64,000 nt of DNA from Paenibacillus lutimineralis (lineage in GTDB: Bacteria; Bacillota; Bacilli; Paenibacillales; Paenibacillaceae), in assembly GCF_003991425.1 (NCBI RefSeq), contig NZ_CP034346.1, forward strand, positions 2,951,501 through 3,015,500, given 5' to 3'. Each line of letters starts with the position of its first letter. The stretch's first letter is position 1. The notes beneath the pieces were generated by a model, which ran no database searches, was not told the origin of the DNA, and saw only the letters and a list, made by a program, of their open reading frames with translations. The translations under genes and the position numbers were made by a program. Of the stretch, positions 44,106-52,228 are shown piece after piece.

Positions 44106-45638
44106 TTAGATTAAGCTTCTCTGATAATCGGTAATTCGCGTATATTCATCTGTTAATACTCTTGATAGGCTGATGAATACCGGAAGTAACTGTCTATATT
44201 CTTTTACTGCTTCTTCTGTTGGGGTGTGTCTGTAAGTACTGCCAATCATTTGCTTAACAATCTCAAAAGATTCAATTTGTCCTGTAGCGTAGAGACCTAG
44301 TATACATGCCCCTAGGCAAGAACTTTCGTAGCTTAAAGGTACAACGACTTCGGATTCGAAAATATCGGACATCATCTGCCGCCATACCTCGGATCTTGCA
44401 AAGCCTCCAGTTGCTTGAATTCGGGTTACCGGCCCATCCATGCACTCGGTTAAGGCTAAGAACACGGTATATAAGTTATAAATAACCCCTTCCAAAGCAG
44501 CGCGAATCATATGCTCTTTTTTATGCGACATGGCTAGACCAAAGAATGAGCCGCGAACTTTAGGATTCCATAGTGGGGCACGTTCACCGGCAAGATAGGG
44601 GTGAAATATAAGTCCGTCTGCTCCGGGTCTTACACGCTCAGCAATTTTGGTTAATACATCGTAAGGATCAATTCCTAGTCTTTTGGCCGTCTCCACCTCG
44701 GAAGAAGCAAGCTCATCACGAATCCAACGGAGAACCATACCTCCATTGTTAACAGGTCCGCCAATGACCCAATGTTTTTCCGTTAAGGCATAACAGAATA
44801 TTCTTTCTTTTTCATCGGTTTGCGGCTTATCAATCACGGTTCGAATCGCTCCGCTTGTCCCGATAGTAACGGCAATCTCTCCTTTTCCAATCGCATTTAC
44901 ACCTAGATTAGACAGCACACCATCACTGGCTCCAATGACAAATGGAGTCTGCGGATCAATACCCATTCTTTGGGCTAGGGCTTGATTGCAATTGCTCAAG
45001 ACTTGGGTGGTCGGCACGAGTTCAGACAATTGATCACGCGTAATACCGGCAATATTTAATGCTCCTTCATCCCAATCTAACGTGAATAGATTCATCATAC
45101 CCATGCTCGAGGCAAGGGAGTGATCGATAACATAGCGGTCAAATAATTTTTTGAAGATATATTCTTTGATTCCGATATATTTTTTCGCTTTAGCCGCGAT
45201 CTCAGGCCGATCATTCACGATCCAGGTTATTTTACTTAACGGAGACATGGGGTGGATAGGAGTGCCTGTACGTCTATAGATTTCATGGCCGTTCAATTCC
45301 TCTTTAATCTTCTGAGCCCATGCTTCACTGCGATTATCCGCCCAGGTAATACAAGGTGTCAGCGGCAGATCGCTGTCATCCATTGCAATAACACTATGCA
45401 TAGCACTGCTAAATGAAATAAATGCCGGTTGCTTATCAGGATGGTGTAACGTTATGTTCGAAGTCCCCTGTAATACGGCCTGAAAAATCTCTTCCGGATC
45501 TTGTTCCGCTGTGGACATGTCCGGTGTATGCAGAGGGTAACCAATATTCTCTGTTTGAATGACTTCACCTTGATCGGTGAACAATACCGCTTTGGTACTT
45601 GTGGTGCCAATATCTACACCTAACATGTAGCTACTCAT
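44106..45638 (-). CDS. gntK: Gluconokinase (FGGY family)
   Basis: The 510-residue FGGY kinase starts LGVDIGTTSTKAVLFTDQG (phosphate loop 1) and has TPCITWADNRS, GASDGVLSNLGVNAIGKGEIAVTIGTSGAIRT and the ATP-site TGGFARSEVWRQMM. It phosphorylates gluconate to 6-phosphogluconate. It is the first gene of the gnt operon after loss of gntR and is followed by gntP. The start ATG lies 12 bases behind AAGGAG, a little wide; an internal ATG at residue 5 is possible. Confidence 0.93.
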   Translation of the reverse strand: MSSYMLGVDIGTTSTKAVLFTDQGEVIQTENIGYPLHTPDMSTAEQDPEEIFQAVLQGTSNITLHHPDKQPAFISFSSAMHSVIAMDDSDLPLTPCITWADNRSEAWAQKIKEELNGHEIYRRTGTPIHPMSPLSKITWIVNDRPEIAAKAKKYIGIKEYIFKKLFDRYVIDHSLASSMGMMNLFTLDWDEGALNIAGITRDQLSELVPTTQVLSNCNQALAQRMGIDPQTPFVIGASDGVLSNLGVNAIGKGEIAVTIGTSGAIRTVIDKPQTDEKERIFCYALTEKHWVIGGPVNNGGMVLRWIRDELASSEVETAKRLGIDPYDVLTKIAERVRPGADGLIFHPYLAGERAPLWNPKVRGSFFGLAMSHKKEHMIRAALEGVIYNLYTVFLALTECMDGPVTRIQATGGFARSEVWRQMMSDIFESEVVVPLSYESSCLGACILGLYATGQIESFEIVKQMIGSTYRHTPTEEAVKEYRQLLPVFISLSRVLTDEYTRITDYQRSLI

Positions 45639-45672
45639 GATGTTGTTCTACTCCTTTAGTTAACATTTGCAT

Positions 45673-45870
45673 CTATATTAAAATAAAGCTTTCCATTACA
45701 GACTTTAAATTATTCCAAATCCTATTTTCATAGGCCAGCTCCATAGTTTCTCACGGATGGAGGGAGGAGCGCCTTACTGAATTGAAAACCAGTAGTCATT
45801 TTTCTCGTACAAAATGGCACCGCTTTCTTTATTGCCGGAAATAATTAATCAGTTTTGATGACACCAACCT
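45673..45870 (-). pseudogene. gntR: Decayed gntR (gluconate repressor) between operator and gntK
   Basis: Minus-strand pieces match GntR of Bacillus as I remember it. Near the promoter: LIISGNKESGAILYEK then FSIQ, an in-frame stop and PPSIREKL (compare IISGxxESGxILSE and SPIREAL in the winged helix). Nearer gntK: RIWNNLKSVMESFILI and a TAG at 45675 (compare IWNNLKPVMESFILL of the sensor domain). The sensor domain in between is mostly deleted, and frameshifts and stops interrupt the rest. The position, between the GntR operator and gntK, is exactly that of gntR in the ancestral gnt operon. Confidence 0.85.
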
Positions 45871-45883
45871 CACCATCAACAGT

Positions 45884-45927
45884 ATACTTGTATACAAGTA
45901 TTATACTCTGGATTGTTCATTATGCAA
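45884..45927 (-). promoter_or_regulatory. gnt promoter with GntR operator and possible cre
   Basis: ATACTTGTATACAAGTAT (45884-45901) is a perfect 18-base palindrome identical to the operator known for B. subtilis GntR. On the minus strand TTGCAT (45922-45927), 16 bases, and TATAAT (45900-45905) make a SigA promoter whose -10 box overlaps the operator edge. TGCAAGCGTTTTAT at 45923-45936 resembles a catabolite-repression cre (11 of 14) over the -35 box. Confidence 0.88.
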
Positions 45928-45977
45928 GCGTTTTATTATTGAGATAGGAGAAAATATGCATTCACTGAAATTAGATC

Positions 45978-46009
45978 TTGACCCTCAAGCATACTTGAGG
46001 GTTTAGAAT
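45978..46009 (+). promoter_or_regulatory. MerR-type promoter/operator
   Basis: TTGACC (45978-45983) and TAGAAT (46004-46009) are separated by 20 bases. Between them CCCTCAAG (45982-45989) and CTTGAGGG (45994-46001) form a perfect eight-base dyad. The over-long spacer carrying a dyad is the hallmark of promoters twisted into shape by MerR regulators. It should control the merR-SMR operon. Confidence 0.85.
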
Positions 46010-46023
46010 AAGATGAGGAGAGG

Positions 46024-46818
46024 GTGAGGGATCTGTATAGCATTGGGCAAGTATCTAAAAGAAGCAATGTCTCCATTAGTACGCTTCGCTATTATGATGA
46101 AATAGGCCTCTTAAAGCCAGCAGAAGTGAATGAATCAGGCTATAGATATTACTCAGATAAGGAGCTGATTCTGCTGCAGCATATTGCTGCATTAAAAGAG
46201 ATTGGGTTTACCTTGAAAGGCATTAGAAATTTACTATTATCTGGAGAGGATACGGATGAGGGATCGCTCAAGTCATTTTATAAAATTGAACTGGAGGCCA
46301 TTGAGGAGAAGAGAAGAAAACTGGATGTATTAGAGAAACTGTTGATTACCGCTAATCATGCGTTTGAGTTGAAGGGCAAGGCAGACCCGGATGACATCCT
46401 CATGTTTATAAAGGCAATTCAAACTCCGCCAAACATCAGAGAGGCCTTTCTTACGGAACATTTTACAGATAGAGAGATAAAGATCATTAAAAGTTTGCCG
46501 GATTTAAGCTCGAATGATCCCAAGACCGCTCAATGGATTCAGTTAATTCGGATGGCGGCGAAACATATCGACGAAGAGCCTTCTTCTGAAATTTCACAGA
46601 GGTTGGCAAAACAATTTTTCGAGATTTCTATGGAATGGTTCGATCAAGACGAGAAGCTTATCGATAAGTATTGGACCCTAATCCGGCCTGAAGAAGGGAT
46701 GGAAGAGAAGGTGTATGGGCTAGATCGCAAAGTGATGGATTACATCGATCGTATTGTAGATTGGTATTTAGCTGTAAATGTACAGGAGGAAAATCGGTTA
46801 AATGAACAAAAAAATTAA
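46024..46818 (+). CDS. MerR family regulator with TipAS-like C-terminal domain
   Basis: The 264-residue protein has the MerR HTH (YSIGQVSKRSNVSISTLRYYDEIGLLKP) and coiled-coil dimer helix (about 75-115), then a helical C-terminal domain (about 130-264; REAFLTEHFTDREIKII, EISMEWFDQDEKLI) resembling the TipAS drug-binding domain. The gene follows its own MerR-type promoter. Its end overlaps the first SMR gene by 17 bases, so it probably activates the exporter on binding a toxic compound. The GTG start is close behind GAGGAG; the spacing is short. Confidence 0.87.
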   Translation: MRDLYSIGQVSKRSNVSISTLRYYDEIGLLKPAEVNESGYRYYSDKELILLQHIAALKEIGFTLKGIRNLLLSGEDTDEGSLKSFYKIELEAIEEKRRKLDVLEKLLITANHAFELKGKADPDDILMFIKAIQTPPNIREAFLTEHFTDREIKIIKSLPDLSSNDPKTAQWIQLIRMAAKHIDEEPSSEISQRLAKQFFEISMEWFDQDEKLIDKYWTLIRPEEGMEEKVYGLDRKVMDYIDRIVDWYLAVNVQEENRLNEQKN

Positions 46819-47149
46819 AACGATGAGTGAGAGCAGAGCGTGGGGTTACGTGATCTTGGGCGGATTGCTGGAAATTATATGGGCCAGTGGATTTAAATAT
46901 GAGAGTGTTCCTAGTATAGTCGTACTCATCTCTCTTCTACTTAGTTTCGAATTAATCATAAGCGCGGCCAAAATACTTCCGGTGGGAACGGTGTACGCCG
47001 TATTCGCAGGAATCGGAACGTTGGGGGCCACCGCTGTTGAGATTATATACTCGGGTGGTAGCGTAAGTATGTTAAGAGTTGCATTTATACTTCTATTGCT
47101 CGCATGCATCATTAGCTTAAAGTTGACTAGCAGAGGGGGAAGGGGATAA
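46802..47149 (+). CDS. SMR family transporter subunit A
   Basis: The 115-residue protein has four membrane helices with the SMR signature GGLLEIIWASGFKY (Glu of helix 1 that binds proton and drug), YAVFAGIGTLGATAVEIIYS and a C-terminal helix. It overlaps merR by 17 bases and the next SMR gene by one base, typical for heterodimeric SMR pairs such as YkkCD or EbrAB that export toxic cations. The substrate may be a drug or guanidinium-like compound. Confidence 0.9.
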   Translation: MNKKIKTMSESRAWGYVILGGLLEIIWASGFKYESVPSIVVLISLLLSFELIISAAKILPVGTVYAVFAGIGTLGATAVEIIYSGGSVSMLRVAFILLLLACIISLKLTSRGGRG

Positions 47150-47463
47150 TGGCATGGCCACTGCTCATAGCGGCTGGATTGCTTGAAGTCATTGGTGTAA
47201 TTGGAATCAAGCGGGTAGCTGAAAGGAACAATTTCACGAATAATCTACTCATGGTGATTAGTTTCCTGGCTAGCTTCCTATTGCTTGCTGAAGCCATGAA
47301 GACCATCCCGTTGGCAACCGCTTATGCGGTGTGGACAGGAGTCGGAACGGTGGGGGCAGCCATCGTGGGAATGATCTGCTTCCATGAGTCCAAGAGTTGG
47401 ATGCGAATGATCACCATGATAGGCATTATTTTATCGATTGTTGGGTTAAAAGTTGTGGGGTAA
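47149..47463 (+). CDS. SMR family transporter subunit B
   Basis: The 104-residue partner of the preceding protein, with four helices: LLIAAGLLEVIGVIGIKRV (Glu in helix 1), LATAYAVWTGVGTVGAAIVGMICF and the C-terminal helix ending VGLKVVG. The ATG shares a base with the TAA of subunit A, so translation is coupled. The pair should form an antiparallel heterodimer. Confidence 0.9.
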   Translation: MAWPLLIAAGLLEVIGVIGIKRVAERNNFTNNLLMVISFLASFLLLAEAMKTIPLATAYAVWTGVGTVGAAIVGMICFHESKSWMRMITMIGIILSIVGLKVVG

Positions 47464-47589
47464 AGTGCATATCTACAGTAGGAAATAGTTGTTCATGTCA
47501 TAAAACAAATCTTATCCAAGTTAAGAACACAATCAGAATAAATTGATCCACATATAATATGATCATCTTCATGATTGGAGGTGATCATA

Positions 47590-47796
47590 TTGACTCTAAT
47601 TGAGATCCGCCATTTTGCTAGACGGCATGTTGGCCGGCGTCGGCGTGTAATTATAGTGCTCAGGTCAGGAAGGCGTCTAGAAGGAGTTATTGTCTTTGTT
47701 GGGCTCCTCTCTCTTATTCTTCGTATGAGAGTTAGAGGAGTGTTTGTAAGACGGAGAATTTTCTTTAGAGATATTGTTCGAATTGAATTAGTATAA
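47590..47796 (+). CDS. 68-residue Arg-rich protein, possible Sm/SH3-like fold
   Basis: TTG 47590 follows GGAGGTGATC and yields a 68-residue protein of extreme basicity (HFARRHVGRRRRVIIVLRSG, FVRRRIFFRDIVRIELV). The alternating hydrophobic pattern V-x-LRSGRRLEGVI...LSLILRMR...DIVRIEL is what an Sm/SH3-like beta barrel would show; this is a guess, not a match to a named family. A hairpin may overlap the ribosome site. A strong bidirectional terminator follows. Confidence 0.6.
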   Translation: MTLIEIRHFARRHVGRRRRVIIVLRSGRRLEGVIVFVGLLSLILRMRVRGVFVRRRIFFRDIVRIELV

Positions 47797-47801
47797 AGAA
47801 T

Positions 47802-47847
47802 AAAAAAACGTATTCCTACAAATCTTTGTGGGAGTACGTTTTTTTAT
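47802..47847. terminator. Bidirectional intrinsic terminator
   Basis: AAAAAACGTATTCCTACAAA pairs with TTGTGGGAGTACGTTTTTTT; there is a T run on each strand. It ends both the Arg-rich ORF and the convergent flippase gene. Confidence 0.92.
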
Positions 47848-47924
47848 TCAAAAAAACGAAGATGTAAATTATTGTTAACGGAGCGATAGCCACGTAACGT
47901 GACCTCTGTGTGTTACGAAAAAAA

Positions 47925-49433
47925 TTACGTGTGCTGTTGGCGATACCTTATTAACATATAGGTACAAACCAGTAAAATATACAGGAACATACCAGGCAGA
48001 GTGGAATAAATTCCCCAATCGATCAACGAGCTGATTGATCGGGTTACAGAAGCAGTAGGGACTAGGACAACCAGGAAGATCAATGTATGTAACAGTAACC
48101 TACCTAAATTCATCCCACTGACAACTTTCTTTAAACCCATTATATTAATCGTAGTTATGATGAATTCCATGAGTAGAATTCCAATAACCGCTCCGATGAT
48201 ATGCAGACCTTTTAAAGGGATGAACGAATAATGACACAATGCAGCGATGAAAATACCAATTATTGTTCCAATCAAGCTTATTTTATTGTTGCCTTGCGAC
48301 CAGAGAATGCTAGTTGTAATTTCTCGTAGACCCACAACTAAAGGAATGATAAATAACCATTGAATTAGTTCTGCTGCTTCTGGTGTTTTGAAGAATACCT
48401 GTGAGAGTTCGTCCTTATAAAACCATAAAAATATACAGGAAGCGATGCCCCAAATCCAAACAATTTCAAGTGCTTCTCTACTTCTTGCATTAAATTGTCC
48501 AATATGTCGTTCTTTCCAGGCTATGACTAGCTTCATCGTAATCGTATGCGATATCGCCGAAGTCACAATAGTCGGCATATATACTATTAAAATAGCCATG
48601 CCCGTTAATAGACCATACATGGCAGTTGCCTGTGATGAGTCATAACCGGCTGTTTGAAGTCTCGATGGGATAATAATGGCGTCAAGCATGTCAGAGAAAG
48701 GAACCAGCAATCGGGTCATTGCAATCATGAAGGAGCATCTAATAAACCAAATACTATCTGTAATTCTAGAACGTGATCGGGGAGGAGGAGAATAACTCAC
48801 CACATGTTCTTTTTTCGTATGAAGAGTAAATAGTAACAAACTGACAAATGCAGCAATTCCACCAAGCGCCGTTCCGATTTGACTTATTCCAGCTGCAAAC
48901 ACCATACCCTGAGGCATTAGAAGCCAGGCAATGGACAACATAAGTACGACCCGTACAGCCTGTTCAATGATTTCTGATACGGCTATTACCGTATAACATT
49001 CCAGACCTTGAAGGTACCCCCGAAGCAAGCTTAATAAAGGAACCACAAATAGGGCAAGAGATAGAGGGCGTATGAAGAAGGACAAATCAGGATTGCCTAG
49101 CCATGCTGAGATATGCTGCGAATAGCCAATCGAAATTAAGCATATCGATGCTCCCACAAGAATAAACACGACAGACAGACGTTTGAACCAAACCCAACCA
49201 AGGGCATTCTGTTCTGCCGTGTATAAAGCCAGAGCGGTAGGTACACCACCTGTGATTAGCATGAATACAAATCCATAATACGAGTAGGCCATCTGAAACA
49301 ACCCTATACCTTCAGAACCCACCATTCGAGTCAATATAATCCTGCCTATTAGTCCTATGGCTTTTACCAAGGTAATTGCACCGAGACGGATTCCAACCTG
49401 CCTTATGATGGGTGGTATATTCACTGTTCTCAC
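47925..49433 (-). CDS. SpoVB/MurJ-like oligosaccharide flippase (MOP superfamily)
   Basis: The 502-residue protein has about 14 membrane helices of the MVF/SpoVB group: IRQVGIRLGAITLVKAIGLIGRIILTRMVG, GIGLFQMAYSYYGFVFMLITGGVPTALA and LRGYLQGLECYTVIAVSEIIEQAVR. Such proteins flip lipid-linked wall precursors across the membrane; SpoVB acts in spore cortex synthesis. Whether this copy acts in spores or in vegetative wall synthesis cannot be told. It ends at the shared terminator. Confidence 0.88.
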   Translation of the reverse strand: MRTVNIPPIIRQVGIRLGAITLVKAIGLIGRIILTRMVGSEGIGLFQMAYSYYGFVFMLITGGVPTALALYTAEQNALGWVWFKRLSVVFILVGASICLISIGYSQHISAWLGNPDLSFFIRPLSLALFVVPLLSLLRGYLQGLECYTVIAVSEIIEQAVRVVLMLSIAWLLMPQGMVFAAGISQIGTALGGIAAFVSLLLFTLHTKKEHVVSYSPPPRSRSRITDSIWFIRCSFMIAMTRLLVPFSDMLDAIIIPSRLQTAGYDSSQATAMYGLLTGMAILIVYMPTIVTSAISHTITMKLVIAWKERHIGQFNARSREALEIVWIWGIASCIFLWFYKDELSQVFFKTPEAAELIQWLFIIPLVVGLREITTSILWSQGNNKISLIGTIIGIFIAALCHYSFIPLKGLHIIGAVIGILLMEFIITTINIMGLKKVVSGMNLGRLLLHTLIFLVVLVPTASVTRSISSLIDWGIYSTLPGMFLYILLVCTYMLIRYRQQHT

Positions 49434-49504
49434 CCCAACCTATCCAACTTGTCCATTAAATATATGAGAAGGATCAGGTAAGTATGTGTTAACTGAATCA
49501 ATTG

Positions 49505-50608
49505 TTAATCACGAATTTGGATGAGAATATATTTAGTTGTCTTGTCCCAGCCCAGATCGAACGGAGCTCTGAAGCGATCTGCCGTGTGAGAATTGACCAG
49601 AGGGTAGCCATGATCATCGAATCCTGTCACAATTGAGAAATGATCGACATCATTTTTTAAGACATGTGCGATTAAATCCCCCTCCTTAAGTTTACCTATA
49701 GCACCATAAGGTTGCGCATCCGTTTGTTTCATCAATTCTGGAAAGAAATCCGTTGTAATAACGCGACCATAACCTGAGTAGAGAATAAAATTTTTGAGAG
49801 CATCCGTTTGAACCCATGTCCTGCTTCCGCCATTTGGATAATGGTATCTCCATGGCCCTCGCATCGGTAATCCACCGCCTTCTTCTGGATCACCAAGCGC
49901 TTGGGAAACAAAGTTAGTACAGTCTCCACCGTGATTATTGTAACTTTTGTATTTTCGATTGTACTTTCCATTGTTGCCTGCGCCCCAGGCCAGACCGGCG
50001 TATTTATCCGCATAAGCAACGGCAGCCTTTCGCCTATATTTTTTGCCATCTTGGGCAACTTCTCGGTCAGGGGAATCGACGGGAACGCCGGAGGGAATCA
50101 GACTCGGGTTTTCCTCCAAAGGATCTAGATACCATTCCTTCCATACAATCCAGTGATCGCCTATCTTCTTTAACGTGATAGCATGCCAAGTTCCCAGTCC
50201 GAACCACTGAGCAGAAGAAGGATGATTATTATAGCTGTAGGATATTTTCTGTGAATGGCCGAGAGAAACAACAGCTACATTTTCTCCGATCCTGACCCTG
50301 GTCACGCGAATTTTGGATTGGGAATTGACGATCTTCATGTTTCTTTTCTTGGCCCAAGAATGCAGGTAGAGCTTGCGGTCAACTTCCATCTTATAAGCTC
50401 TACGGCTTAACAAATGCTTATTGTCATAGAAATCCGCTAATTTATTGTCTCGATCCGCTAAATAATCAGATTTATTCGTAAAAAGATTATTTAGTATTTG
50501 CTTTATTTCATTCTCGGCAGTAATGGTTGCTGCCTCTGCTGAGTTATGTGGACCATACATCATCAAAATAATGCAGGAGAGCAGCATCACAGCAGTCCAT
50601 TTTTTCAT
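49505..50608 (-). CDS. Secreted Amidase_6 domain protein
   Basis: The 367-residue protein has a signal peptide (MLLSCIILMMYGPHNSAEA) and a C-terminal Amidase_6 domain (about 195-365). It shows RKAAVAYADKYAGLAWGAGN, the catalytic Cys region NHGGDCTNFVSQALGDPEEGGG, and a His in VDHFSIVTGFDDHG with LVNSHTADR after it. The domain is a papain-like peptidoglycan amidase/endopeptidase. It is common in spore formers, where some copies work in spore wall remodelling. It lies 71 bases upstream of the flippase gene on the same strand. Confidence 0.88.
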   Translation of the reverse strand: MKKWTAVMLLSCIILMMYGPHNSAEAATITAENEIKQILNNLFTNKSDYLADRDNKLADFYDNKHLLSRRAYKMEVDRKLYLHSWAKKRNMKIVNSQSKIRVTRVRIGENVAVVSLGHSQKISYSYNNHPSSAQWFGLGTWHAITLKKIGDHWIVWKEWYLDPLEENPSLIPSGVPVDSPDREVAQDGKKYRRKAAVAYADKYAGLAWGAGNNGKYNRKYKSYNNHGGDCTNFVSQALGDPEEGGGLPMRGPWRYHYPNGGSRTWVQTDALKNFILYSGYGRVITTDFFPELMKQTDAQPYGAIGKLKEGDLIAHVLKNDVDHFSIVTGFDDHGYPLVNSHTADRFRAPFDLGWDKTTKYILIQIRD

Positions 50609-50722
50609 TTTTTCCCCTCATCAGTTTTGGATTTTATTTTGTACCAATTATAATGTCCCCAAAGACTGAAGTAATATGAGCATGTAGACCAGAAGTAACA
50701 ATTGGTTAAATCTATCGCGATA

Positions 50723-51829
50723 TTATGGACTCTGGAGCGTTAGGGAAGTCTCTGCAACCTCGACTCCATTCACGAGAAGTACAATCTTGTGATTACCAGG
50801 ATAATGGCGTCGTGTGGTCAAATTAGCCCAGCTATGCCTTCTTGCCCCAGTGAGACGTATACCTCCAGATACGGTTTTATCGGAGAGCAGAAATAATTTG
50901 CGCGACGGTTTCCCGCTTGCCTTAATGAAGTAAATCCCGTACTCAATACGAATATGTAGTGATTCACCTCCACGGACATCAAGGCTATACTGTATTTCGC
51001 AGCTATCACCAATCATAAGAGTCGAGGGCTGTACAGAGATTGAAGCTGACGTGGTAAGTGGAACTTCCTCTGTAGAGCTCGCGTAGCCAAATAGCTCCAT
51101 TACTTCAGGATTTGCTTTGCGGATCAATGTGCGGCAGCCGTGCCTTATGATCCAATCCGTATCAGGATTATCTCCGATCCAGCGACGTGCAGTTGCAATC
51201 ACCAAGGCGGGATTGTCCTTCGCTATATCGTTGAGGTTATTAGCAACGCTTTTGCGCACATACAGGGAAGGGTCCGCCTTGAGCAACTCAAGGATCGACA
51301 ATACCGAAGCGGGATCCTCCTTAAACATCGATAGTGCCTGTCCCCAGGGAAGACGTGGGCGGCAGCCTTCACTAGCAAGCCGCCTCACATGCTCACTGGA
51401 ATGCTCAGCCCATATATCCATCTGATGCATCGCCCGTTCCGGGTCAGACAGAATAAATGTCCTTATGGCGAATTCAGCGGACGATTTTTGCGTAAAGTTC
51501 TCTAATGCGTTCATAGAGAGCTCCCAGTGCTGTTCCTCCCGACCATATACTTCTACAAAGTCCGGAAAGAAAAGATAGGGAAAACCAATGCAGCTGTCCG
51601 CAATGGCATACAAAATCTCCAACGCGGCGGCATAGTCATTTGGCAGATAAAGCCCAAGCTTCTCGGAAATCCGCCGTGTCCGGGCTTTAAGCGGAAGCGT
51701 ATCCCATGCATCATCCATCACTGCCGCTACAAATGCCGTAGTATCAAAAACGCTATAAGCGGATTGAACCTTTTTACTAAAATCTAATAAAAATTCCTCA
51801 TTATAAATATCTTTTAATAATTCCGCCAA
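50723..51829 (-). CDS. DNA alkylation repair protein (AlkD-like HEAT repeats)
   Basis: The 368-residue protein is an AlkD-family HEAT-repeat DNA glycosylase: FTQKSSAEFAIRTFILSDPERAMHQMDIWAEHSSEHVRRLASEGCRPRLPW, DPSLYVRKSVANNLNDIAKDNPALV and DWIIRHGCRTLIRKANPEVMELFG. It excises positively charged N3/N7-alkylpurines without flipping the base. The C-terminal 110 residues (after about 255) form an extra beta-rich domain (SISVQPSTLMIGDSCEIQYSL). It stands apart from the AlkZ-type gene at 6109; both act on alkylation damage. Confidence 0.9.
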   Translation of the reverse strand: MAELLKDIYNEEFLLDFSKKVQSAYSVFDTTAFVAAVMDDAWDTLPLKARTRRISEKLGLYLPNDYAAALEILYAIADSCIGFPYLFFPDFVEVYGREEQHWELSMNALENFTQKSSAEFAIRTFILSDPERAMHQMDIWAEHSSEHVRRLASEGCRPRLPWGQALSMFKEDPASVLSILELLKADPSLYVRKSVANNLNDIAKDNPALVIATARRWIGDNPDTDWIIRHGCRTLIRKANPEVMELFGYASSTEEVPLTTSASISVQPSTLMIGDSCEIQYSLDVRGGESLHIRIEYGIYFIKASGKPSRKLFLLSDKTVSGGIRLTGARRHSWANLTTRRHYPGNHKIVLLVNGVEVAETSLTLQSP

Positions 51830-51928
51830 TGTATATCCTCCTTCAACGTGAGCACAGATCGCTTTATGTCTTTGTGCTAACTATTTCCGAATTTTATCAG
51901 ATATAATCTGACAGCAGTATGGCATGTT

Positions 51929-52090
51929 ATGCGCGATGAACGCAAATCTAAGGTTTGCAACGGAACTTGTCCGATCTGCAACAGCACAAGAATTAAACTG
52001 TTATATCCACGTGCGAAGACGAATGGTACGGTAGTGACCGTCTGCAAGAAATGTTCCAAAGCAGACCAGAACAAACTAGATGCGGTGTAA
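51929..52090 (+). CDS. 53-residue zinc-ribbon protein
   Basis: ATG 51929 opens a 53-codon frame with Cys10, Cys14, Cys17, Cys39 and Cys42 arranged as CNGTCPIC...CKKC, the pattern of a small zinc ribbon, with a basic central stretch (RIKLLYPRAK). No SD is obvious (the bases before are GTATGGCATGTT), so expression needs support. It ends before a stem (CGCACG/CGTGCG) and a terminator. It is shorter than usual annotation cut-offs and would be missed. The role is unknown; nucleic-acid or protein binding is likely. Confidence 0.65.
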   Translation: MRDERKSKVCNGTCPICNSTRIKLLYPRAKTNGTVVTVCKKCSKADQNKLDAV

Positions 52091-52117
52091 CGCACGATTG
52101 CCGTGCGTGAGGAAGGA

Positions 52118-52150
52118 GGCCTGCCCTAATTGGGACAGGCCCTTTTATTT
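52118..52150 (+). terminator. Intrinsic terminator of the zinc-ribbon gene
   Basis: GGCCTGCCC pairs with GGGACAGGCC around TAATT, followed by CTTTTATTTTG. Confidence 0.88.
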
Positions 52151-52228
52151 TGTTGGCTTGCCAAGCAAGAGGGTCTAATGATGTAATAGATTTAAACATT
52201 GTTTTTCCTGGAAAATGGGGGGATAACC

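Noticed and set aside
45655..45880. Riboswitch in the gnt leader
   Set aside because: The leader is explained by remnants of gntR; no conserved riboswitch fold was recognised.
47553..47600. RNA thermometer before the Arg-rich protein
   Set aside because: Pairing is possible but the left arm may lie before the transcription start; kept only as a low-score finding.
51877..52095. Minus-strand frame of 72 codons
   Set aside because: It is the reverse of the 53-residue zinc-ribbon gene, whose Cys spacing and terminator are more convincing.
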